Below, in pieces: positions 1 to 10,561 of a DNA stretch of 13,066 nt; within the stretch, counting starts at the first letter, position 1; each line of letters starts with the position of its first letter. The stretch spans positions 1 to 13,066 of the forward strand of contig SWDT01000299.1 in assembly GCA_009193035.1 (NCBI GenBank). Reading direction: 5' to 3'. The notes under the pieces were generated by a model, which was given only the letters and a program-made list of their open reading frames with translations, searched no databases and was not told where the DNA came from. This DNA is from Halicephalobus mephisto. Taxonomy: Eukaryota; Nematoda; Chromadorea; Rhabditida; Panagrolaimidae. Made by a program: the position numbers and the translations under genes.

Positions 1-3000
1 ATCCGCTTATTTGCCGATTCAAGAGTTCTGGACGTTTTAGAGAGTTTTGAGTTCTAACTAGACCCCTAAAAATCTGAATCCCTCAATATGTTCTGGTTAT
101 ACATTTTCATGATTTCGATTCATCTAGATAGTGGTTTGGGAAAACCAAAAAGTTGAATTCGCTGGTCACGTATTCCCTAATATTCTTCGAAGGATGTGAA
201 TAGTAGCCGAAAGTATAGATTATCTATTCATCAAAGAATAATATGAGTTGCCTTCTCACAACATTCAGAATAAAAAACATTTAATTTTCGGGATTTTTGA
301 TCAACTTTAACATTCCTGTGAATTCAAATATTTTATATGATTTATATAGACTACAATTCTCAACGACGAGGAATATCTATCGAGACAGATGTCATAATCA
401 AAATACAGAAATGCAGTAGCAATATGTCGAAGATGTTCTCCATATATCAAAACTGAAAATTGTCAAAAATAAGCAATTACATCCGATGAGAAAATTTAAA
501 TTAGAATCATTAAAAGAGATCACAAATGAATCAAATCATAGAATACAGTACAGAAATAACCACAGATAATTAAGGAGGAATAATACTGATCTTCAACACA
601 GATCAAGATGAAAAACTAGTCGAATATACAGAAAGTTAGAAGGTACTGGAATTTCAGTTCTTTCAAACAATTCTATTGGACACTCTTTTATTCTTCATTG
701 CTGAATTTAATCAGTTGGAGCTCGTCTTTTTCTAAAAATCTGTTCTTTGACCAGGGAATAATTGAAGAATAACTCATATTTCAGAGTTCATGTTTTCTAG
801 ATTAAATACGTTATTTCAGAGAACATTGGTACACAGGAGGATGCAAACTTGAACTAGAGATAGATTAACATAATCATCAGACAACAAGGACCATATTTGT
901 TCTAATCTAAGTTATGGAAGTAATTTTACTAGAAATCGTAGAGTTCACAAATTCACTCATTTTGAACTGTCTTCATCAGATATGCAATTAGGGGTCACTC
1001 TCACAATCAGGTGCTGTTCTTCGGAACATGATAATCATTCCTGATGAAAGAAATCCAAACGAAGGTTTCTGTATTGATTTTCTGATATTCTATCTTCAGA
1101 GAAGCTTCCAGAAAGTGATATCAGATTAAATAAATTAGTAATCAACTTACTGAATGGATATATCCTCTATATATTCAACTTCAGTGTAATAAATGGGAAG
1201 CAATGAAGAAAGGAACAGAAGAAATGATTTTTTGCAACCTTTCTTTTTTTATTTTTTTTGTTCCTTTCTCTGGTCTTTATTATAAGGAAAGACAATAGAG
1301 CAGTAAGAAAGGTGAAATGAGAAGACGAAGATGTGATTATTCAAGGAATACTGATCATTCTCTTTATTCATTACTTCCGATATATGGATTCCTTATTTGT
1401 TATGATCCACATTCGATATTCGATGAATGTATTATTTACTGAGTTGATTGGCTATATATTTAACCTAATATCCTTTCGAAGAAGTTTATTTTCAAGTATA
1501 TGATCATAACTCCAGCAGAAATTCCATATATAACCCCTGAAATCGAATTTCCTTTATGAAGAATACTATGATTTAGAAGACCAGTGACTTTTTGCAAAGA
1601 TGATCCTTGCTGATGTTCTCGATGAAGTGTGTAATTCAAAGTGAATAAAGATGTGAACTCGGGAATCTCTTACAAAACTATATCTAATTCTTCGATTGAA
1701 TCAATCATGTTTCTGAATTCTTTCTGCAAAATAAATTACAGATATCGAATAGAATTCAGTAGGTTTGGTCTTGATTTTATAGGGAATATATGCTTAAAGA
1801 TCTGTGGTATTATTTGAAAGGCGATTCCGTGAATGTTAAGGATCTTCAACACCTGCAACCATGCAGACAGTTCTTTCACGAATGTTCAGCAGCTGGAACT
1901 TAGTCATGATCAACTTCTTCTTTATTTAGAATCTAGACTAAGTTCTTTATTCAGCTCCTTCTCTCAGGGAATGATTGGAAATTCACGTCTAGATAATTCC
2001 GTAAAATGATTGCCTTTAATTTTCATAGCGTCATAGTTCCGAAGAGATTTCTTAAGCCTCCCAGTCAATTGAAGCACTATGAAACCTCTAAATCATCTAC
2101 ATTACGGAAATTTCGAGAATTTATCAGGATCTTAGAAAAAGTTCTCAAATATCTCCGAATTCTGCAGAATGCCCTGACGTTCTTTTAAATTACACAAAAT
2201 TGGTACAACATTGAAAAAGAATTGGCAGTACTCCTGAACTTCAGAGAAATTTTGAGATCTTCCACAAATCAGTAAAGGAGTTTGCAATTTTTGATAAACT
2301 CAGAACAAAATTTTTGAATGCCTTATGAAAATTGAACAATTTTGGTACCGTATTAAAACGTTTACATTTTCATTTGATTTAAGATCTCAGAAGTTATCAA
2401 AAATTCGATGAAAATATTTAGTAACTTTGAGAATCCCAGGAACTTCTAAATTCTGTCCCAATTCCGAGGGAAATTTTAGACTGTTCTACCACTCAGAAGA
2501 GATTTCTGTAATCATTCACAATCTTCTTAATATTCACCGAATCTAATCAAGAAAATCGGAAATTAGAGATGTTATGGAAACTTCTGGATCCTTTCAGAAT
2601 TTTGTGGAAGGATCTCAAAACAGTGAATTTCATCGAACTTCCTTATAATGTGTAACAAAATGATATTAGGATGTCCCAGGATCACATGAAGTTTTACCAT
2701 CTCATTAGATATTTTTAAAGCTGCTACAATCTTTCAAAGTCTAGTTAGAAGTATTCAAGAGTTCCAGAATCTTTTGAAGCTTTCTAGGAGAATCGTACAA
2801 ACTTCTAAAATCCTTCAAACTTCAATTCAACATTTTGAATGCATCCTGAATCTTATATCCATTTTTGGAGTCTTCCAGAATTGAATAAACAGTTTTGGAA
2901 TATATAAGATTTTCACCTAAATTTCTCACATGTTAGAAAACTGAGTGAAAGATATTAGAACATTCATGAATTCGATGGAGTTTTCCAGAGACCAATAATA

Positions 3001-6000
3001 GTTTCTTAAGCTTTCGAGGGTTCTGAAGCCATTGATGATGCTTTAAAAGCACATCAGGTCTCCATGCAATGTCTCAAAAGTTGTCTGAATCTTCCATATT
3101 CCAATACAAGGTTTCCAGATCGTGAAACTCTTAGTTACTCAAGTTCTCTGAAATTAACAATAGATTTTCACACCTTCCAAGTCCTCAGAGAACCTATTAT
3201 TAAATATAGGAAATTATAAATAGTTTCCAAACTCACTATTAGACCCTAGAATTTGCACAAGCTCCTGGGGAATTTAAAAGCTTCTAGTGGACATTGAGAA
3301 GGTTTGATGATGTTCATTATATCATCGGTAATTCTGGAATCCTCTATTAGCTTTTAAAAATGTAAATAGAATTATAGAGGGTTTTTGAATTCTCCCTTAT
3401 GTTCTTCAATATATTGAAACATTTCACCATAATGCAAAAATCAGGAAATTTTGATTATTTTCAAACGTTGTAAAAGTACGCATAAAATTCTCGAGACTAT
3501 AGAGCTTTTCATTGACTTCAGTAAGATCCTAAATGTTTTAGTGATATTTCTAATAGTTGAAGAGTCTATTGTTTGATTTTGAGTATTGAAAAGATGTCTA
3601 AAATGTTCTATTTCATTCATGACAAACAACATTCGATCCAAATTGATTTTAATATCCTTTTTTATTTCTCAGATATCTTTATCACAAATTTCAATCAAAT
3701 CGAGTGTTGCTTCATTCAAGAACGAAGTAAATTTGGGCAATGAACCCTCTAGTCCATGAGCTGACACTCTCACGCGGGAAGAGAACTCCAAAAAAGGGCA
3801 ATGAAAGAAGAGTACGTGCATCTTACAAAAAGAGTAGGCATGGTTTTTATTCCTCACTTTTCTTGGAGAGTTCTTATAAAATTATTATTATGAAATTGCT
3901 TCAACACTGATTTCCAGCTGTTCTCAGAAACATCTAGAATTTTGAACTCAAATGTTAATTTCAAAGACAAGAATGGAGTCAAATGCACCAGAAGCTTCTA
4001 TAAAATTTATGTAGACTTCAGAGTAGTTCTGGAAGTTCTCACAGAATTTCAGAGAAAAACAAAACCTCCACTGGGTTCTGTTTTGTTACAAAAATATGAA
4101 ATATTTTAAACGTTCTAAACTCTTCCACTGTAATCTGGGAAGTCTTGCAACCCATTACATTATAGACTATCAGCTATAACTTTTACCAGAGTTTGAAGAA
4201 TTTGAGAATTGTTTTGATAATAATCTATATTTGAGTAGTTCTGAGAGTTAGAAAACAATTGGTTGATTTCAGGAAGAGTTCGGAATCATCTTCTAGATTC
4301 TCAAGTTTTGTATTATATGCTGGAAAGCTATGGAAACTCATATCAAAATACTCTGATATTCATCGTTTTATCCTATGACCTTCTGACCTCCAAAAATTGT
4401 CAGAAATATCTCGAAAGAATTTTTGAATTATTAAAGTGAAATTAAAATATTCCACTACATTAGTAGCTAATTTCAAAAATTCTTAAATTATTAATTTGAA
4501 CTCCTGAAATGCAATGAAACAATTCGAAGGAATAAATAGTTTCAGAAGTCTTCTAGAAACACCATAACACTAAGAGTACTCTCTTTAAAAACAGTGTAAA
4601 AGATCTGTGATTCTCACAATTCAAATAACTAGCTTTGAAGTATTTGACCTCCTAGAAGAAACAGTCAGAAAACTGATGATTTCAGAAGTTAATTTTCTAA
4701 TATTCTAGAACCTTTAGAAATAGTGAAGTTTTTATTCAACTCAGAAAGAATCTATAGCTTTTAATCATTTGTACATTTGTTTTGAAGATCTGTGAACACT
4801 CCTGAAGTAGTTGTTAAGATATCAACAGACTAGAATCCTCGGAAAAGTTGATTTATTTCAATTTTCACTACTATTCATGTTTTGTGAAAGAATGAGAAGG
4901 AATGGACCCAGAGATCTCATATCATTCTCTGTATTAAATATAATTCAGCTCCTCAATTCACAAAAGAAGAAATGAAAGTAGTATTTAGAAAGTTAGAATG
5001 TCATCAATTTTCATCTGATCTGTATTTTCGAAAAACAAAATAAAAAAAGTGATTTATAAATGTATATTCTTAATTCAGAGACTACTCGGTGTTATTAAAC
5101 GAGAATCGAAAACACTGAGATGTATCGTCCACTTCAACTGTTCATTTTTGCATTTTGAGAAATACATTTCTGTATTTAGGGGATAAACTGGGGAAGATTA
5201 TTCAAAGATATTTTTTCTTTAATACTTGGAACACTCTCCATATTAATTCAAAATACTGAAGAATCTTAGGAGTACTGCTCATTCAGAAATATTCAATTGC
5301 CTTAAATTTAGAACTAGATCAGAAATTAATAAAATAGTTAAGAAAACAGAAAGATGTGAGTCCCACTCTCCTCGTTACTTCTTTTGTCTTCTTCAATTGG
5401 AAATGTAATTATAAATTTGGAGGAGTCAGGTTCTCTTAAAGCGTTTATTTTCTGATTTCACTCTCTGAAAGAAGTATTAGAAATTGAGTATCAGCAATTG
5501 TTGATTATTTTAACTAAATTTGTCGATTTTTACTGTGTGAAGAGTTGAAGAAAGACATCGACAAAATAAGGAAAAGTTCTTCCAGTTTTTAATTTTTTAC
5601 TTTAGATTTCATTTGTTTTGTAGATTCTAAGGGAATTCAGAAAAATTGAGTTCTTAGTTGACAACTTTTAACCATCCAGATTGTCCAGTTCACCCGAATA
5701 ACAGTTTGAACGATAAGTGAGATACATAATTTGCAGAAAAATATATTTATCAACTTTGAAGTGTAGTTTTTTCTTTTTAGAAAAGAATTAAAGAATTCGG
5801 AGTAGACTGGGTTTTTTGAACTGTTTATTTTTTTCACGTTTCTTGCATAAACTATTCTTAATTCATCTCTGAGGGCACAAGAATTGACAAATTTGTAACA
5901 ATTCTTGATTCTGTCTTTTAGAGAGAATACCTCGGAAAATCAAGTTGGAGATGTGACTTTCTTCTCACTTATAATTGGTGGAAATATTGTGATGATTTAA

Positions 6001-6050
6001 AAGATTTCATCACACCTCTGACTGATGGAAAAGAATGGAATCTTGTGAAC
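1..6050. other. AT-rich non-coding DNA with ~10-bp phased A/T runs (PATC-like)
   Basis: No convincing coding region is present; the longest open frames are about 60-66 codons and show no domain, codon bias or splice context. What is visible is a rhythm of short T-runs and A-runs. Between 2220 and 2400, T-runs centre near 2240, 2250, 2260, 2282, 2290, 2313, 2323, 2332, 2341, 2353 and 2362, with A-runs between them. Between 2770 and 2935, T-runs again recur near every tenth base over about 16 turns. The pattern can be followed over roughly 2000-4800 and is weaker in 1-2000 and 5000-6050. PATCs are known in introns and intergenic DNA of germline-expressed nematode genes. Whether this is intron or intergenic cannot be told. 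The stretch 3690-3860 is less AT-rich and breaks the rhythm, but I recognise nothing in it. Confidence 0.7.
1207..1269. repeat. 11-bp inverted repeat (hairpin)
   Basis: AGAAAGGAACA at 1207-1217 is the exact reverse complement of 1259-1269, leaving a 41-nt, T-rich loop. It could form a hairpin in RNA. It may simply reflect purine/pyrimidine-rich low-complexity sequence; no transposon ends or duplications are visible around it. Confidence 0.4.
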
Positions 6051-6063
6051 AAAATCCCCCATC

Positions 6064-6182
6064 GCTAGGGGTCAAACCAGGGCGAAAGCACGCCATCCCG
6101 TTCGATCTGGCCAGTGAAACGCCCTAGGGCTCGATTAGTACTTGGATCGGGGACGTCCTGGGAATCTCCAGTGCTCCTAGCT
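6064..6182 (+). rRNA. diverged 5S rRNA-like gene or 5S-derived pseudogene
   Basis: The 119-nt length equals that of a eukaryotic 5S rRNA. Conserved blocks are present in order: CACGCCATCCCG and CGATCTGG in the helix III region (6090-6110), TTAGTACTTGGATCGG (6135-6150, covering the internal-promoter box C region), then CCTGGGAAT (6157-6165). Helix I is intact: 6064-6072 pairs with 6173-6181 over nine bases including two G-U pairs. Helix II is intact: 6077-6084 pairs with 6120-6128 with one bulged base, as in known eukaryotic 5S. Both helices differ from the Caenorhabditis sequence but keep pairing. Oddities: the usual AAGTTAAGC block (box A region) reads CAGTGAAAC, GGAGAC reads GGGGAC, and helix V pairs poorly. 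It is therefore either a divergent 5S variant, a decaying copy or the head of a 5S-derived SINE. Only a single copy lies in the window. Confidence 0.85.
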
Positions 6183-6183
6183 C

Positions 6184-6189
6184 TTTTTT
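6184..6189 (+). terminator. T6 RNA polymerase III terminator
   Basis: Six consecutive T bases lie two bases downstream of the last base of the 5S-like region, the normal place and form for Pol III termination. The spacing supports treating the upstream 119 nt as a transcription unit, or a recent copy of one, rather than a random 5S fragment. Confidence 0.65.
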
Positions 6190-6190
6190 G

Positions 6191-6250
6191 TTCCTCTCCC
6201 GGACTGGTGAGAGGAAATTTTGAACGAGAGAGTGTCTTCGGTCCTCTCTC
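6191..6250 (+). ncRNA. candidate Sm-class small RNA (SmY-like or SL RNA 3' half)
   Basis: Two stem-loops flank a single-stranded Sm-like site. Stem 1 pairs TTCCTCTC (6191-6198) with GAGAGGAA (6209-6216) around a 10-nt loop. The site AATTTTGA (6216-6223) fits the Sm consensus (purine-A-U4-G-purine). Stem 2 pairs GAGAGAG (6226-6232) with CTCTCTC (6244-6250) around an 11-nt loop. Stem-loop, Sm site, stem-loop is the architecture of nematode SmY RNAs and of the 3' half of SL and some spliceosomal RNAs. TTTTGAACG followed by a stem also resembles the end of the Caenorhabditis SL1 RNA. No spliced-leader sequence was found, so a complete SL RNA is not supported. In several nematodes SL RNA genes lie among 5S genes, which fits the position. 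It could be a degenerate or chance structure in pyrimidine-rich DNA. Confidence 0.4.
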
Positions 6251-6278
6251 ACCTCTTTCTCACATCCTCTCTTCTGCT

Positions 6279-6293
6279 CAGTTTTTAAAACTG
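6279..6293. repeat. short palindrome closing the 5S/Sm island
   Basis: CAGTTTT at 6279-6285 and AAAACTG at 6287-6293 are reverse complements around a single T. It lies at the right-hand edge of the GC-richer island, where base composition falls back to AT-rich. It may be a third stem-loop or a boundary feature; no function is assigned. Confidence 0.35.
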
Positions 6294-6303
6294 GGACTTT
6301 GAA

Positions 6304-7253
6304 GATTCACTCCTCTTAATTGATATTCGAAGTAGACAATTCCCATCAGTAGTTTTAGTCGAATCTAGTTTCTAAGAAGGAATATCTTCATTGATCCTAG
6401 GAATATATTTCTGATTATTTGTCAACTTAAACACAATGACAATCATTAGTTAATTTTTCAGTCCCATAAGTTTTGACAAAATGGGACCATAATTATTAAT
6501 AAAAACAAAACAGTTATTTTTTTAGATAATTAATTGACATTGAGAACTGGAGAAGTCTTCGAAACCTGGAAATTTCTAGGATCCTTGGTTTCACATACTA
6601 GTTTCAAATTATTATTTGGATATCAAGAAGATGTTGGAACCTTCCATGATTATTTAGGTTAGAAAACCTTTCACATTGTTCTAGATGACTCCACGAACTT
6701 AATGTTTTCAAAGATACAAACAACTTGACCCAATTTCAGGAGGTCCTAAAACTTTCTATTAGGTGATATGAGATCTTCATATCTCTCATAGTTTTGAAAG
6801 TTCCATATAAATAAAGAGAATCCCAAATTTGTTCTCCAAGGTTCTTGCATGTGAAGATTTCCAATAGATCGGTTCTCCTGAGGCCCCCAACTTTCCGATT
6901 TAGATAATTATGGGTGTTTTTTGATGAGAAATTAAACAAAGTAGAATTAATTCATAGCGTTGGATTTGATTAGTCTCTGAATCTTTTGTTCATTGAAACA
7001 ATATATTAGGAGAATGTTCAGAAATTCAGGTTGTTCTATTTATTAGTTATCATTTATTTTGAAGTATTAGAGAACACACTGAAAGACGGATAGTTTCGAG
7101 GAAATTCAAAATCTGACATTTCTAAGATACTATCCACGACTATTTCAGGAGAGTTGGAAACTAGGTAGTTGAGTAAATAAATTAATTCTTAAAACAAGTG
7201 AGGAGTTATTTGTTCCGTAATGGGATCTGATAAACGAATGAGTCAGAAGGTGT
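6304..7253. other. AT-rich non-coding stretch
   Basis: No gene, RNA or repeat boundary is supported here. The only open frame near 200 bases (minus strand, 6736-6939) has no recognisable domain. Short T- and A-runs recur as in the left flank, with weaker phasing. The stretch ends at the left target-site duplication of the retrotransposon. Confidence 0.6.
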
Positions 7254-7266
7254 AACTCTTTGGATC
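7254..7266. repeat. target-site duplication, left copy (13 bp)
   Basis: AACTCTTTGGATC occurs exactly here and again at 10599-10611, directly outside the two ends of the retrotransposon. An exact 13-mer at both ends of a 3.3-kb element is very unlikely by chance. It marks the insertion site and fixes the element boundaries. Confidence 0.9.
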
Positions 7267-7314
7267 TTTTCTTTATTCTTTATTCGGGCAAGTTTTCAAA
7301 AGAAAAACAACAAC
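7267..7314 (-). other. retrotransposon 3' UTR and AATAAAG tandem tail
   Basis: After the last open frame stops (TAA at 7317-7315) only 48 nt of element remain. On the minus strand they end in two exact copies of AATAAAG (7284-7271) and then AAAA (7270-7267), directly abutting the target-site duplication. Short tandem repeats instead of a long poly(A) are known for RTE and other LINE clades, where they arise during target-primed reverse transcription. The repeat also contains AATAAA, so it could double as a polyadenylation signal. An imperfect hairpin (7292-7308) lies just upstream and may help the reverse transcriptase recognise the RNA. Confidence 0.75.
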
Positions 7315-9189
7315 TTAAATATCTATTAGGACCGCGGCAAGGAGCCGTGCGTGTCCTCTCAGCACGAAAACCTGACTATCGTAGTAGTCAGGTTGTGTTG
7401 CTGGATTCATCAGTCTTGTGCTTTTTCCCGACTGATTCGCGTGTCCGTTTTCCGTTGTTTTCCATTGTTTTTCTTGCTGCCCCAGATTCTTCCAATTTTG
7501 GCGATCTCTGGCTATCTGGCGCCATGCGTGGGTCGGGCTGCGTCTCGGAGTTGGTCTGTCCATCGTCTTTTGGGACGTCCGATTAGTCGTTTCCTCCGAC
7601 TGCTTCCCAGGTTTTCATCCTTGTCAACCAGTTGGTTGTCCTAGTTGTCCACCTGTTGTCATCTCTCCGGATGATGTGCCCAGCCCATCTCTTCTTCGCG
7701 TTCCAGATCAAGTCTGTCACATCTTCTGATTCCATCTTTGCCTTTAGTTCCTCATTTCTCACATGATCTAGTAGTGAGATGTTAGCATCCTTCGTTGGAT
7801 GGCTCGTTGAGTCACTTCTAGCTTTGATGTGTCCGTCTCTCTGTCTGGCCATGTTTCGCTTCCGTACAAGAGCGCTGGCAACACAGTAGTCTTGAACAAT
7901 TTCCGCTTTGCATCCATGTCATTCGTACTGCTTGCCGCTTCTTTGATTTTGGCGTAGCTTGACCATGCTGCTCTTCTTCTTCTTGACACTTCTCCATTCA
8001 TATCTCTGTCCATCGTCATGAGTTGGCCAAGATATACATACTCCTTGACTTCCTCAATCTGCTTTCCATCGATACTGATGTTTGAAGTGTCTGCGACAAG
8101 TTGATTCCTCATCACCTTTGTCTTATCGAGATTCATCTTCAGTCCAAACAGTCTGCTTTCAGCCTCCAGTTGTCTTAACATGCTTTCGGCTTCTGCTATG
8201 TGTTGGACATCAGAACAATATCATCGCAAATCTCAGGTGGTTTAGTCTCTCGCCGTCGATCTTCAGACCGAAGTCTTGCCATTCCATTCTTCTGAATATC
8301 ATCTCCAGGGTTGAGGTGAATAGCTTGGGGCTAATAGTGTCACCCTGCCGCACTCCTCTTCCAATGGGCACCACCATCGGATCTTCGAATAAGGTGATTT
8401 CCGTGATGCAACCGCTGTAGATGTCCTTCAGAATCCTGATATATGCATCGTCTACTCCTTGTTCCTTCAGGGCTTTCAGTGTTGCTTGGGACTCCACTGA
8501 GTCAAATGCCTCTTTCGTAGTCGATGAAGACCAGTACTAAGGGCATTTGGAATTCTCGCTCTTCTCGATCACTTGGTTTACAGAATGTACATGGTCGAGC
8601 GTCGAATATCCCTTCCTGAATCCGGCTTGTTCCCTCGGTTGCTCATAGTCCAGTTTCCCTCCAGTCTGTTGAGGATGACCTTCGTGAAAACCTTGTATGG
8701 CTGGGACAGTAGACAGATCGGTCTGTAGTTCTTCAGCTTCTCCTTGTTTCCTTCTTATGTATCAGCACTGTTTTCGACTTCTTCCAGCATTCCGGGATCC
8801 GTCCTTTCTCCAGATAACTCGTGAACTTCTTGCGCAGGATCTTGCATAGCTTTGGTCCTGCTGCCTTTAGGTCTTCTACTTTGATCATCTGGTCCTGGGG
8901 CCTTTCCTGCCTTCGCCTGTCGAATGGCCTGTTCGACTTCTTCTGGAGTACCTCGGGCACTGGTGTTCCTCGTCTAAGTCTGGCGCTTGACTGTTTGTTT
9001 TTACGCAAACAGGTCCGTGTAGTAGTCCTTGACGGTTCGTTCGATGCTCCATTTGGTCTCTTTCCTTTCACCGTCTAGTCCTTCTACAACACTCATGACT
9101 TGCCGTCTTTGGGATATGTCCATCTTGACCTTCTTGATGCTCTTTCCAGATTCTGCTGCGACTCTTAATTTGCTTTGCCGGTATCGCAA
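7315..9189 (-). pseudogene. reverse transcriptase domain of the RTE element, frameshifted
   Basis: The reverse transcriptase copies element RNA at a nicked target. Minus-strand motifs appear in the right order: KVEDLKAAGPKL and [17 protein letters not shown] (about 8890-8745), [17 protein letters not shown] (8730-8680), [11 protein letters not shown] (8645-8590), FIDYE and AFDSVE (catalytic motif A, 8535-8495), RQGDTISPKLF (8357-8305), FA then DDIVL (catalytic motif C, 8230-8213), LKMNLDKTKVM (8150-8108), EYVYLGQLM (8050-8020), LLYGSETW (7875-7845), then KKRWAGHIIRRDDNRW (7720-7660). The reading frame changes near 8735, 8660, 8540-8510, 8225, 7820 and 7590. An in-frame stop lies at 8537-8539. 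One shift falls inside motif C, destroying the catalytic aspartate pair in any single product. The last segment runs to TAA at 7315-7317. Plus-strand open frames here are antisense shadows. Confidence 0.92.
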
Positions 9190-9454
9190 TATATCATCCT
9201 TTAGAAAGATTCTACACTGCTTACTAATCAGAGCAAATTGAAGAGCGTTATCAGGATCCTTCTTGAGTTCCAGTCTTGTCTTCAGGAGTGCCTTGTCCGG
9301 TCCGTGATACGCTTCTGTGAGTGGTTTTCTGCGGGTAGTTTTGACGAGTCAAGACATCCACGGAACTGTTTCAGGAACTGGTTGTAATCCTCTGTTGGGT
9401 CTTCGGAATATGTCCAGTTGGTTTCTTCTACAGTCCGCTTCAACACCGCTTCGA

Positions 9455-10376
9455 TTATCTTTTCTTCTGACGTATCGCTTCCTTCCTGGCCATGTGCATC
9501 AGTTTGTCGCCGATTGTCACCTTCGCTCTCACCAATCGATGGTCACTTGTTGTTTGAATGCAGTAACCACTCCAACGTCCAGCATCATCTTTCGATTTGA
9601 GCATAGGATGTGCATTTCTGTCTTTGTCGTTAGGTCGAGATAACCACGCCATCTTCTTCTCTGATTCTTTTGAAAGAAAGAGTTTCCAGCATAAAGGCCG
9701 TTGCTTTCGCAGAAGGCGGCCAGTCTCTGTCCAGCTTCATTCCTTCTCCATAACCGTGGGTTCCGATGTAGCGTTCTCCTTCTTGTCTTCTTCCGATTTT
9801 GGCATTGAAATCTCCCACTGACAATCTTAACTCCGCTTCCACATTCTATGATCCTGTTTCCAGTGCCTCATAGAACGTTCTACTTCTTCATTCCGTTGTA
9901 TCACTTGTCGGAGCGTAGACCTGCAGGATTGAGAGCTTCCGTCGTTGTGGTAACTTCAGCTTCAAAACTGCTATTCTGGGCGACAAAACTTCCACGGAGT
10001 CTATCATCCTTCGGTATTCCTTTGAGATGATGAATCCGACTCCACCGATGTTCTTCCCTTCGACTTTCCTTCCGAAGGATCAGCTCGTGTCCAGTTTCCT
10101 TCCAGATGAAGTGGCTACATCAGTGTGACACTTGGTTTCAGAGATTCCAAGTATGTCGCAATTGAAGAGCTTGACTTCTTCCATCAGAGACGTCTGGCGT
10201 TCATCGCTTGAAAGGCTTCAGCGTTGAAAGTGCAGACATTGATCTTCGGCTGGTTCCTGGTAACCGTTTCACCCGAGTTTTCGGCCTCTCGTCGGCAGAC
10301 TGGCCTGTGGTTACCGTCACAGGGGTCCTTGACGTGCGGGGTACTGAGGCTCTTCGTTCTTCTGTTCTAGCTTATC
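9455..10376 (-). pseudogene. AP-like endonuclease domain of the RTE element, broken
   Basis: The endonuclease nicks the target DNA to prime reverse transcription. Visible minus-strand motifs, in order, are KINVCTFNA (about 10240-10214), CDILGISETK (10160-10130), GGVGFIIS (10050-10020), LQVYAPTSD (about 9930-9900), GDFNAKIG (9815-9790, catalytic Asn-containing motif), TEMHILCSNRK (about 9620-9585) and SDHRLVRAKV (9545-9515, catalytic Asp-His). The reading frame shifts near 10205, near 9690 and near 9550. In-frame stops lie at 10080-10082, 9888-9890 and 9846-9848. The usual TE-I-D-H-I motif appears to lack its aspartate, so even the repaired frame may have been inactive. This is recalled family knowledge compared by eye. 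Confidence 0.88.
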
Positions 10377-10561
10377 TGATTTACTCTTGTGTTGGCTTGC
10401 TGGGCCCGACAAGACGCCACCCTTTGTTTGCTCCGCAGCTCCCATTGGGTGGGTTTTTGTCTGAATCTTGGTCCTCCCATTGGCGGATCAGCAGGACTCC
10501 GGCTTAGCGATGCGGTAGTCGTAGCCTTCGTCTTGTTCTGCCTCCCCGTATGGGTCAAAGC
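10367..10561 (-). pseudogene. N-terminal leader frame of the RTE element
   Basis: A minus-strand frame opens right after the stop overlapping the 3' strand of ribozyme helix P1 and runs about 190 bases to a stop at 10367. It has no ATG until 10480-10478. The residues are rich in Arg, Lys, Thr and Gln and match no domain I recognise. RTE elements often carry a short, poorly conserved basic segment before the endonuclease; a frameshift near 10370 would join this one to the endonuclease frame. It may equally be 5' UTR. Confidence 0.4.

Noticed and set aside
2006..2188. 60-codon plus-strand open frame
   Set aside because: It lies in phased AT-rich DNA with no domain, splice context or codon bias.
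3441..3857. Two minus-strand open frames of 62-66 codons
   Set aside because: There is no recognisable motif. The less AT-rich part (3690-3860) was considered as an exon, but no convincing splice signals were seen.
2000..5000. Many TTCnnGAA motifs resembling heat-shock elements
   Set aside because: They are spread evenly and follow from the phased A/T-run pattern, not from a compact regulatory cluster.
6114..6302. 62-codon plus-strand open frame
   Set aside because: It starts within the 5S-like RNA and runs through its terminator and the stem-loops, so RNA structure explains the sequence better.
6050..7250. Nematode spliced-leader (SL1) sequence expected next to a 5S gene
   Set aside because: I looked for the 22-nt SL1 leader on both strands and did not find it.
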